Below, one piece after another: positions 15,249-22,133 of a stretch of 64,000 nucleotides of DNA. The stretch comes from Bacteroidetes bacterium UBA7662 (GTDB lineage: Bacteria > Bacteroidota > Bacteroidia > UBA7662), in the NCBI GenBank assembly GCA_002483345.1, contig DLHS01000015.1:63197-127196 (forward strand). Direction: 5' to 3'. The translations under genes were made by a program, and so were the position numbers. The first letter of the stretch is position 1, and every line of letters starts with the position of its first letter. The notes beneath the pieces were generated by a model. That model was given only the letters and a program-made list of their open reading frames with translations, did no database searches and had not been told where the DNA came from.

Positions 15249-16553
15249 CTACCAGGTTCCTGATATCAAAAACTTGTGAATGCGTTTGGTGGGAGCCTTT
15301 TCTACTGTTTTGGCTACTTTCGGAGCGGTTTCGGAAACAGTTTTTACGGTTGTGGCTACCGGCTCAGGAAAGGGACTTTCATCATCGATCAGGATTGCAG
15401 CGGGTTTGGCAGCAGGTTTTTCAACTTCAGCCGGTGCCTGTTTGGGTACTTCGGCAACTGGTGAGGCCTGACCATTGGTTTTTTCCTGCCTGGCGGTGGC
15501 TGCACCATTTACTTTGGGAGCGGCCTCCTGACTGTCGGCGTATAAGGTTACGATGGTGGTGGCATTGCCGATATCCAGACCAACGGCCATAGATTTATCA
15601 CCGGTTGTTTCGAAAGAATGAATGCAATAGCCTTTGCTGGCCATGGCAGCCGGCTCATCGGGGATGACCAGATCGAGCACATCTTTGAATTCAGTACGGA
15701 ATTGTTCCGCCAGATCTTCGTACATGGCACCACCTCCCACGAGGTAAAGTTTGTTGGCCCGCTGGAAGTCCGTGTCGAGGAAAGCACGCCGTAGTGCAGG
15801 CGAAATGACATCCTGGTAATATTGGGTCAGCGCCCGGGCACGGGCTTCTTTCAGATCAACCCGTTTGCGGCTGGCGAAGAGAAATCCTTTCTGGAACGCC
15901 ACATCGATCTGGTGTTCGTTTTTAAGTTCGAGGTAATATTGACGACCTACTTCCTGCATCAGGAGATTTACGGCATAACGGAGTCCGTTGACAGAAACAG
16001 CGGTACGTTGCACGGTACCCGCTTCTGTGCTCAGTATCGCTTCACAAGTGCCGAATCCGAGACTCACCACAAAAAAGGAACCGCTGGCTGCCTGCTCTCC
16101 TTTGCGAAGTCCAAGAATACAGCCTTGTATCTCAGGTATGATCTGCGCCTGCTCAACCTGTATCGGAATGTTTCGCCGCAAGCCGGTTGAATAGGTTGCA
16201 GCATCAAATTCGATGATGTGCTCCCGTTGAATAGCACTTACAGCCTGTTCCCGGTAGATAGGGTAGGTTGAGCTTGGGAAACCGCTTGATATGGTTAGTC
16301 TGGCTTTGTTGAGATGTTGATTGGCCAGTAATAAACCAGATTTCAGCAGCAACGCATATTCTGTTTCAGATGGGGCAGAATTGATGTTTTTGTGCGGAGC
16401 AACACCTTCTGAAAGGGCGAGATCGCCTACAACATAAGCTCTTCTTTTTTCAAACAGTTTTAGCCCGTGTAAGAGGTCTGGTGCCACCTGACGTAACTCT
16501 GCATTGTTGCCTTCGATGACACTTGGGAACTGTAATACTTTGAACATAAGCAC
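15249..16553 (-). CDS. ParM/StbA-like actin family ATPase with apparently permuted motif order
   Basis: 434 residues from ATG 16553 (or 16547). The N-terminus begins directly at LQFPSV and YVVGDLAL (39-46), which in ParM-like actins follow the phosphate-1 loop. Then come a phosphate-2-like loop VVSLGFGTCEAIL (162-174; the usual Asp is Ser) and an adenosine motif KLYLVGGGAMY (268-278). DEPAAMASKGYCIHS (299-313) resembles the normal end of the fold. Only after it comes the phosphate-1-like hairpin MAVGLDIGNATTIVTLY (322-338), which is normally N-terminal. An 80-residue Ala/Pro/Lys-rich linker (339-423) and a short end RIHKFLISGTW follow. In-frame TAA four codons upstream of the ATG rules out a hidden N-terminal copy. 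A filament-forming role is inferred from the family. Confidence 0.72.
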   Translation of the reverse strand: MLMFKVLQFPSVIEGNNAELRQVAPDLLHGLKLFEKRRAYVVGDLALSEGVAPHKNINSAPSETEYALLLKSGLLLANQHLNKARLTISSGFPSSTYPIYREQAVSAIQREHIIEFDAATYSTGLRRNIPIQVEQAQIIPEIQGCILGLRKGEQAASGSFFVVSLGFGTCEAILSTEAGTVQRTAVSVNGLRYAVNLLMQEVGRQYYLELKNEHQIDVAFQKGFLFASRKRVDLKEARARALTQYYQDVISPALRRAFLDTDFQRANKLYLVGGGAMYEDLAEQFRTEFKDVLDLVIPDEPAAMASKGYCIHSFETTGDKSMAVGLDIGNATTIVTLYADSQEAAPKVNGAATARQEKTNGQASPVAEVPKQAPAEVEKPAAKPAAILIDDESPFPEPVATTVKTVSETAPKVAKTVEKAPTKRIHKFLISGTW

Positions 16554-16566
16554 TGATTAGGGTTGA

Positions 16567-16662
16567 CAAGAATAGTTGGTTCGAACTGTCTCACAACAAT
16601 ACGAATTGTCAAATTAAGCAATGATTAAGAAATTGTTCAAGTAAATTGGCCAATTTCTTAAT
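16567..16662 (-). promoter_or_regulatory. Promoter/operator region of the actin-like gene with nested palindromes
   Basis: On the - strand TTG then TATTCTTG (16574-16567) with a 19-base spacer is a near-consensus promoter (one mismatch to TAnnTTTG). Upstream of it lie ATTAAGAAATTG (16624-16635) and CAATTTCTTAAT (16651-16662), a perfect 12-bp inverted repeat, and overlapping it the 14-bp palindrome AAATTGGCCAATTT (16643-16656). These may be operator sites; they could also end the upstream dehydrogenase transcript. Confidence 0.45.
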
Positions 16663-16717
16663 TTTTTATACTCAGTCGCCTTTTGTGCTAGATGCTTACA
16701 ATGAGCTTATTCCGTTT

Positions 16718-17926
16718 TTAAGCCGTTACATAATCCTCCAGATAGCTGAATCTGGATGTCAGAGCTCCGTTTTCACAGATGGAGGCCCGTTGAAGCATCG
16801 GATTTTGAGGATCCCGTATCAGTTTGTCCATGACATACTGCACCAGATTGTAGCTAAACTCCCTGGAGGCATCTTTCGGCAACTCACAGGGCAGATTGTC
16901 AACCGCCATTACGTCTATGGAATCAGGACGGAAGGGTTCGGTTTCTGATTCGGTAATTACATCATAGCCGTAAAACGGTTTTTCAATGTCGCTGGCACGT
17001 ATGGTGCTGGGGATGGAACCATTGATGTCACAGGTAATGTCTGCGATGGTTTTGATACGGAAATCGATTTGTCGCATATCCTCTTTTGTGAAAAAGATGG
17101 GTGCTTTGGGATCCCAGTAAATAGTATTTATTAGTAAGTCAGTTACCGAAGTAAATGGATTGAATACAGAAACATATTCGCCAGGGAATTCATGAAAGTG
17201 GGTGCTTTCAAAAGGACGGTTGTTTTTATGGCGGTACAAGTCTTTTGAACGGAGTTCGACGTATACTGCCTCATCAAATTCCTGAAACAAATACTCATCT
17301 ACGGTAACAGGTTTTACACCAGCAAGATGAAGTAATTCCAGTGCGCCCGCACCCACCCGGCCGGTACCGGTAACTGCTATTTTAACCGGTGGCAGGGTAA
17401 TTCCTGTATACAGCGCCCGAAGCTCTGCATAATCGTGACAATCATGCGCGGCTTTCAGCGAAAAGGTGCCTGTCCGTTGACCATAGGCCCTTAAACCATT
17501 GTGAGTACCTACCACCCCTGCAAAGTGACCAAAGGCAACAGCTCTTTTACCATGCTCAAAGGTGATAACCTCGTAATCCACCATGCGGATATGTTTCTCA
17601 ATCATGGCTTGCAGTAATCCCCTGTTATAGGCCTGTTTTTTGATGGTATGGGAGAAGAAAAGGTATGTTTTACCCTCCAGAAGCCGGGTAATGGGCACTT
17701 CTTTTACGCCCATCAGTACATCACAAGCAGACAAATCTTCCCGGATTTCGCAACCTGCTGCTTCAAATTCACTTTCGGGGAAACATCTGATCGGAGAAGG
17801 TTGTACCCATATTCTAAGCTCCGGGTATTGTTCAAGCAGTTGCTGACAGTGTTCCGGTATAAGGGGAACCCGGTGGTCAGGAGGTATTTTCCCTTCTCTC
17901 AGTATGCCGAGGGTGAACTTTTTCAT
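16718..17926 (-). CDS. NAD(P)-dependent dehydrogenase of the alanine dehydrogenase/PNT, lysine-ketoglutarate type
   Basis: 402 residues. AlaDH/PNT N-terminal domain: LGILREGKIPPDHRVPLIP, ESEFEAAGCEI, DVLMGVKEVP, GKTYLFFSHTIKKQAYN; this HTIKxQ form is that of saccharopine dehydrogenase (lysine-forming)/lysine-ketoglutarate reductase relatives rather than true alanine dehydrogenase. Rossmann domain: KIAVTGTGRVGAGALELL, then ITCDINGSIPSTIRAS. It may form or cleave saccharopine or a related amino acid; the exact substrate is uncertain. It lies upstream of the actin-like gene on the same strand, 164 bases apart, but no functional link is evident. Confidence 0.85.
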   Translation of the reverse strand: MKKFTLGILREGKIPPDHRVPLIPEHCQQLLEQYPELRIWVQPSPIRCFPESEFEAAGCEIREDLSACDVLMGVKEVPITRLLEGKTYLFFSHTIKKQAYNRGLLQAMIEKHIRMVDYEVITFEHGKRAVAFGHFAGVVGTHNGLRAYGQRTGTFSLKAAHDCHDYAELRALYTGITLPPVKIAVTGTGRVGAGALELLHLAGVKPVTVDEYLFQEFDEAVYVELRSKDLYRHKNNRPFESTHFHEFPGEYVSVFNPFTSVTDLLINTIYWDPKAPIFFTKEDMRQIDFRIKTIADITCDINGSIPSTIRASDIEKPFYGYDVITESETEPFRPDSIDVMAVDNLPCELPKDASREFSYNLVQYVMDKLIRDPQNPMLQRASICENGALTSRFSYLEDYVTA

Positions 17927-18026
17927 GGTGCAAAAATCGGAGAATATGGGGAGAAAGTGGAAGTTTTTTCAGAATACTAAACGACAGCTATTTTGCTTTT
18001 TGCGCTGATATTGATTGAAATTCCCT

Positions 18027-18034
18027 TATTTTTG
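18027..18034 (+). promoter_or_regulatory. -7 box of tmRNA
   Basis: TATTTTTG matches TAnnTTTG and ends 14 bases before the mature tmRNA 5' end. TTTTTG (17997-18002) is the best -33 candidate, at a slightly long distance. Confidence 0.65.
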
Positions 18035-18048
18035 CAGTCCTGTAAAAT

Positions 18049-18418
18049 GGGGCTGACTGGAATCGACAGCTTGTATGAATACGCAGGTAAGCATGCGGAG
18101 CCTTGTACGGGAGCTCCTTAATCTGAACGTTCAAGCCATAATCGGCGAAAATAACTACGCACTCGCTGCTTAATCCTAGGGATTAAGCGCAGTTGCTCCC
18201 TTCCTGACGGGCTGCTTAGCCGGGATATTGTGGAGCATCATTCATAAGCAGCTGGCCTGCGGTCTGCTCCTGACCAACGGTAAGAAACCAAAGAGCTAAG
18301 GGAAAACCTGGCAAGCCCGCCGGCCTGGTCTACCCCGACAATCAACGGCAGGATAAGCATGTAGAAAGCTTCCGGTTCGCTTGACTGGACCAGGGTTCGA
18401 CTCCCTGCAGCTCCACCA
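18049..18418 (+). ncRNA. ssrA: Transfer-messenger RNA (tmRNA)
   Basis: Rescues stalled ribosomes with SmpB and tags the unfinished peptide. The ends form the tRNA-Ala-like domain: 5' GGGGCTGACTGGAATCGACAG and 3' GGTTCGACTCCCTGCAGCTCCACCA, CCA encoded. The tag frame runs 18144-18173: GGC GAA AAT AAC TAC GCA CTC GCT GCT TAA, giving GENNYALAA after the tmRNA-borne Ala. Pseudoknot-like GC segments follow. It is a one-piece tmRNA of about 370 bases, the usual length. Confidence 0.96.
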
Positions 18419-18437
18419 GATTCAATCATCTTAATTT

Positions 18438-18473
18438 AAAAGCCCGAATTCATACTGGATTCGGGCTTTTTTC
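18438..18473 (+). terminator. Terminator of tmRNA
   Basis: AAAAGCCCGAAT (18438-18449) pairs with ATTCGGGCTTTT (18459-18470), nine-base loop, followed by more T. It lies 20 bases after the CCA end. The A-tract on the left makes it usable from the - strand as well. Confidence 0.85.
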
Positions 18474-18598
18474 ATTTATAATTCACCATTTCAGCCGGAT
18501 TTTTCCCAGGCAGCCATGGCACGTGAGTCTGTTGAAGGTATCTGTGTATTCTTATCCGTGAATCAGATAAGAAAGTGCTTTACATCCTTGCATTAAGC

Positions 18599-20347
18599 CT
18601 ATTTTTCAGTCAGTCTGATTGTATATTCCAGCACAGCATCCGTTCTCTTTAAATAATCGGTTATGCTCTGACTGACAAAATGATCTGGTAAAATACCGGT
18701 TTCATCCGGAAGTAAAGGGGCTGCTGATTCAGAGGTGCTGTTGGCTATATAATACTCCATTCCTGTGTTGGGAAGCCTGCATATTTTTTGACCTGCCGTA
18801 CAAAATTGATTGGAGCCAAGCTCTTCACCCACTATAGTTCCCAGCTGAAAAATCTTTACAAGCGACATAAAATGACCGGTAGTAGATTTGCCGTTCCCAT
18901 CGATGATGAAGTAGCATTTGCCGTCAAATACGTCTTTAACCGGCTGCTGCAGGGCGTGGCCTAAAACATAGTCCGAATTTGAAAAATAGGGAAAGGGTTC
19001 TTTTTTCAGGTGTTTTAGCAGGTAAATACTTGATTCGGGCGATCCTCCGCCATTAAAACGCAGGTCAACGATGAGATTTTTAATGTTCTTTTCTTTTATT
19101 TCCCGGAAACTCCTGTCAATGAAGGCCTCAAAAACATTAAGATCGTCCCACCTGTAATAATTGAATGACTTCACAGTCAGAATCGCTGTTTTCGCGTCAT
19201 CAGATATTTCAAAACACAGCCTTTCAGGGCAGGGCTTAACTGATGGATCCTGGCGTTGAATCTGGGGACTTTGAGCAGGATCCAAACGTATGACTGTATT
19301 TTTTCCCTTGACCCTGATTTCATAGGTTGCAGGGAAACCCAATGCGAATGGAATCATTCCAGTCGCCCAAATATTAAATACATGCCTTTTGGTGGTTTGA
19401 ATCTTGCCCTGTGATTCAATGCGTTTGTAAATCTCGTTTACAAGCTGTGCAACAGGTATCCCGTTGATACTCACTATTTCATCTTTCAGCGCAACCTTGT
19501 TTTTATTGTTGGCAGGATCGGTAACAAACAAATGACCATCTACCCATCTGGTTTTCAGCGGAAATCTTACAGATAGGGGCAGGTCACCCTCCTCAAAAAA
19601 ACGACCCATGGTAGTGTGCGAACAACCTATGCTGGCAACAATTTCAAGGCAATGCCAGTAAAATTCGCTGTAAGTGGTGTTGTCCGAAACAAGGGCCTTT
19701 TTAGATTCAATCAATTGGTTGAACGCATCTTCGGAAATGAATTTGAGCGCATTCGGATGAATGGATGTTAGTTTTTTTCCCAATTGATCAAGGTCCTCTT
19801 TATACGCTACGGCCGTATAAACCCGGGTCATTTTATCTATAAACAGTTCGGGTTTTTTTTCGGGATATTTGATTTTGTCAATCTGGTCGTTTGCATTGAA
19901 ATTTTCCGGATCAAGTGCAAGTGATTTTCTGTAGTTGACCAGCGATTCTTCCGGATAACCATTCATCAGGTATCCTTCGCCCAAACTATCATAGGCATTG
20001 GATGAGTTTGGAAATTCTGAAACCAAAAGCTTAAATATCTCCAGGGCTTCTGATTTTTTATTGTTGTAGAGCAGGGAGTAGCCATACATATTCAGATCAT
20101 TTTCATCTTCAAAATTGTAGGCGTCAGGATGTTCCTTTTTAAGGCGTTTGTACAGTGCAATCCTCTTTTCTATCGGCAGGTTCTCATTTTCTCTGAGTGT
20201 CTGTGATATGGATCTCTTTTCTGTGATTCCCAGGTTTGTTTCCGGAAAAGCTGCCGAAGCAAACGAACGCTTATTGTTTATACTGCCAATAAGTGAATAA
20301 CTGCTTAAAACAAGCAATAGGACTATTTTTTTGCGGATATCAGCCAT
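18599..20347 (-). CDS. S41-family peptidase-like protein with N-terminal TPR repeats
   Basis: 582 residues. Signal peptide-like start (KKIVLLLVLSSYSLIGS). TPR region about 55-165 (LNMYGYSLLYNNKKSEALEI, AYDSLGEGYLMNGYPEESL, NYRKSLALDPENFNAND). The C-terminal half is tail-protease-like: IVSINGIPVAQLV (PDZ-like), NLIVDLRFNGGGSPESS, and IIDGNGKSTTGHFMSLV where the catalytic Ser is expected (NGKSTTGHF instead of the usual S-A-S form). LGTIVGEELGSN follows. It is predicted periplasmic and probably hydrolytic, but the changed nucleophile motif makes activity less certain. Codon use looks more AT-rich than its neighbours. It is divergent from the gene at 20680. Confidence 0.83.
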   Translation of the reverse strand: MADIRKKIVLLLVLSSYSLIGSINNKRSFASAAFPETNLGITEKRSISQTLRENENLPIEKRIALYKRLKKEHPDAYNFEDENDLNMYGYSLLYNNKKSEALEIFKLLVSEFPNSSNAYDSLGEGYLMNGYPEESLVNYRKSLALDPENFNANDQIDKIKYPEKKPELFIDKMTRVYTAVAYKEDLDQLGKKLTSIHPNALKFISEDAFNQLIESKKALVSDNTTYSEFYWHCLEIVASIGCSHTTMGRFFEEGDLPLSVRFPLKTRWVDGHLFVTDPANNKNKVALKDEIVSINGIPVAQLVNEIYKRIESQGKIQTTKRHVFNIWATGMIPFALGFPATYEIRVKGKNTVIRLDPAQSPQIQRQDPSVKPCPERLCFEISDDAKTAILTVKSFNYYRWDDLNVFEAFIDRSFREIKEKNIKNLIVDLRFNGGGSPESSIYLLKHLKKEPFPYFSNSDYVLGHALQQPVKDVFDGKCYFIIDGNGKSTTGHFMSLVKIFQLGTIVGEELGSNQFCTAGQKICRLPNTGMEYYIANSTSESAAPLLPDETGILPDHFVSQSITDYLKRTDAVLEYTIRLTEK

Positions 20348-20679
20348 GCTTTTTTTTAGAAGACTAAAGTTAAGCGGGTTAATTTCCGGAGCTCAAAAGC
20401 GACTGTAAATTGATGTAAAACGAACTGTAAATTATGTGTAAAGACTCAGAAGGGGGCAGCACATCCGGTGATTGGCCTGTAATAAGTTGATAATGAAAGA
20501 ATAGATAATCCTGATCAGTCATACTATTCAGCCTTGGCACTGTTAATTATTCAGCATGTCTGGAGAGAACACCTATTTTACCTTTTCTTCCGGCGGAATC
20601 TGAAAGGCTATGGTGGCTGCATGGCAATTTTATTTGCTTCTTTTTGCGTATTGTTGGGCAAAGTTTACCTCATGCTACT
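20348..20679. other. 332-base divergent intergenic region with phased direct repeats
   Basis: Between the S41 gene (-) and the exported protein gene (+). It holds two copies of ACTGTAAATT (20402-20411 and 20424-20433) in a 22-base tandem with similar flanks (GATGTAAAAC and ATGTGTAAAG), a layout typical for sites bound by a protein dimer on one face of the helix, for example LytTR-type regulators. No consensus -7 box was seen for either gene. No RNA gene or ORF of note is visible. Confidence 0.5.
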
Positions 20680-21294
20680 ATGCGCTATTCAGGAATTATC
20701 TTTTTTGTAGTTATGCTGCTGAGCAGCCATACAAAGGCACAAAACTGGCTCGACAGGCTGGAAGACAATGAACCGGTAACCCGAAAGACCATACTTAAAC
20801 TGGATGTGATGAGTCCGGTTTACGATATGTTTAATCCCGAGCTGGAGTTTGTGCTCAACGAAGAATCCAGCGTGACGGTTGAGTTGATCTGGCAGTCTGT
20901 AACCTCAGATGCCTATGACTTTGCCAAAGCGGGCGGAAGAATAAACTATCGTTTTTACCTGGGCAACCGACCGGCACCGGCCGGAATTTACGTGGCTGCC
21001 GGATTGGGTTTCTTCGATGTTGAGGGAACAAGAAAAAGGGTGCAGGTTTTTACACCTTCCGGTTACACCTATGTGAACCAAACTTCGGCGGCGAAAGAGT
21101 TTGCCAGTTTTATCTGGTTAGGCAGACAAAGTGTTTTTAAAAACAGAATCAGCCTTGAATATGCGCTTGGAACAGGCTATACTTTTAATCCCGTTGATTT
21201 TGAAAGAGATAGTTACTGGGCAAGGGGTAGATATGCCATTTATGGCAATGTGCGTATCGGTTTCTTAATCGGAAGTCCTGCCTCTGATAATTAA
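20680..21294 (+). CDS. Exported protein, predicted small outer-membrane beta-barrel
   Basis: 204 residues from ATG 20680, chosen because a signal peptide follows at once (MRYSGIIFFVVMLLSSHTKAQ). The rest alternates hydrophobic and polar residues in strands ending in aromatic residues (TVELIWQSV, GGRINYRFYLG, GIYVAAGLGFFDV, RISLEYALGTGYTF, YAIYGNVRIGFLIG), the pattern of an eight-strand OmpA/OmpW-like barrel, as in DUF3575-type proteins. Function is unknown. The next gene, plsC, begins 62 bases on with its own possible promoter. Confidence 0.72.
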   Translation: MRYSGIIFFVVMLLSSHTKAQNWLDRLEDNEPVTRKTILKLDVMSPVYDMFNPELEFVLNEESSVTVELIWQSVTSDAYDFAKAGGRINYRFYLGNRPAPAGIYVAAGLGFFDVEGTRKRVQVFTPSGYTYVNQTSAAKEFASFIWLGRQSVFKNRISLEYALGTGYTFNPVDFERDSYWARGRYAIYGNVRIGFLIGSPASDN

Positions 21295-21345
21295 GCGCAG
21301 GAGGCGACACTTCCCCAAAAACATTCGGAATTCAACGGAATGACC

Positions 21346-21352
21346 TATTTTG
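21346..21352 (+). promoter_or_regulatory. Possible -7 box abutting plsC
   Basis: TATTTTG, one T short of TAnnTTTG, ends four bases before the plsC ATG at 21357. If used, the transcript would have almost no leader. Confidence 0.35.
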
Positions 21353-21356
21353 CAGC

Positions 21357-22109
21357 ATGCAAAAGTTTTTTGGTTATCTGCTGACACCATTTTACCTGCT
21401 TTTTTTTGGCCTTACACTCCTGATTTTTCAGCCCCTTCAGGTAATTGCCTATGAGTTGTTCGGACCAAGGGGCCAGCAAAAAATGGTGTACGGTCTAAAC
21501 TGGACCGCCATGCGGTGCATGCATCTTCTGGGTGGAAGTCTGGTTTTTGATTTTGATCCGGATAGTTTACCAACCGACCGTAAACTTGTATTTGTAGCGA
21601 ATCACCAGAGCATGAACGATATACCACCCATGATCTGGTTTTTCAGACGTTTCAGGCCGGTTTTTATTGCAAAAAAAGAACTCGCGAAGGGAATACCCAG
21701 TATCTCCTACAACTATAAAAGAGGCGGGGCGGTAGCCATCGACCGCAAAGATGGTGCGCAGGCCCGCAAGGCTATCCTGGATTTGGGTAAAAGGTTACGG
21801 GAAGAACAGATTTCTGTCTGTATTTTTCCGGAAGGTACCCGTGCCCGTAATGGCCGGTTAAAACCTTTTCAGGCAGGGGGAATCAAAACCCTATTACAGG
21901 AAGTACCTGATGCCGTATTTGTTCCTTTGGCGATTGCCAACAGCTGGCGTTTGGTGGAGCATGGCTTCTGGCCGATGCCGGCTGGAATCAGAATACGCTT
22001 TAAGGTTTTACCGGTGGTTGATGCCAAAGGCAGGACAGCTGAGGAGGTGGTGGAAGAGCTTCACCGGCGTATTGCCCTTCAGCTGGAACAGCCGGGGTTT
22101 AGTGTTTAA
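21357..22109 (+). CDS. plsC: 1-acyl-sn-glycerol-3-phosphate acyltransferase
   Basis: 250 residues. Adds the second acyl chain to make phosphatidic acid at the inner membrane. HX4D site NHQSMND (His83, Asp88), ALAKKEL-like block FIAKKELAKGIPS, and FPEGTRARNG (157-166). An N-terminal hydrophobic anchor (YLLTPFYLLFFGLTLLIF) is present. The S46 peptidase gene follows after 24 bases, so the two may share a transcript. Confidence 0.93.
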   Translation: MQKFFGYLLTPFYLLFFGLTLLIFQPLQVIAYELFGPRGQQKMVYGLNWTAMRCMHLLGGSLVFDFDPDSLPTDRKLVFVANHQSMNDIPPMIWFFRRFRPVFIAKKELAKGIPSISYNYKRGGAVAIDRKDGAQARKAILDLGKRLREEQISVCIFPEGTRARNGRLKPFQAGGIKTLLQEVPDAVFVPLAIANSWRLVEHGFWPMPAGIRIRFKVLPVVDAKGRTAEEVVEELHRRIALQLEQPGFSV

Positions 22110-22133
22110 TTTTAGTTATCAATTTTTCTCAAG

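Noticed and set aside
16718..17926. Plain alanine dehydrogenase
   Set aside because: The HTIKKQ-type motif and the Rossmann-to-C-terminal text fit lysine-ketoglutarate/saccharopine-type relatives better, so no ald symbol is given.
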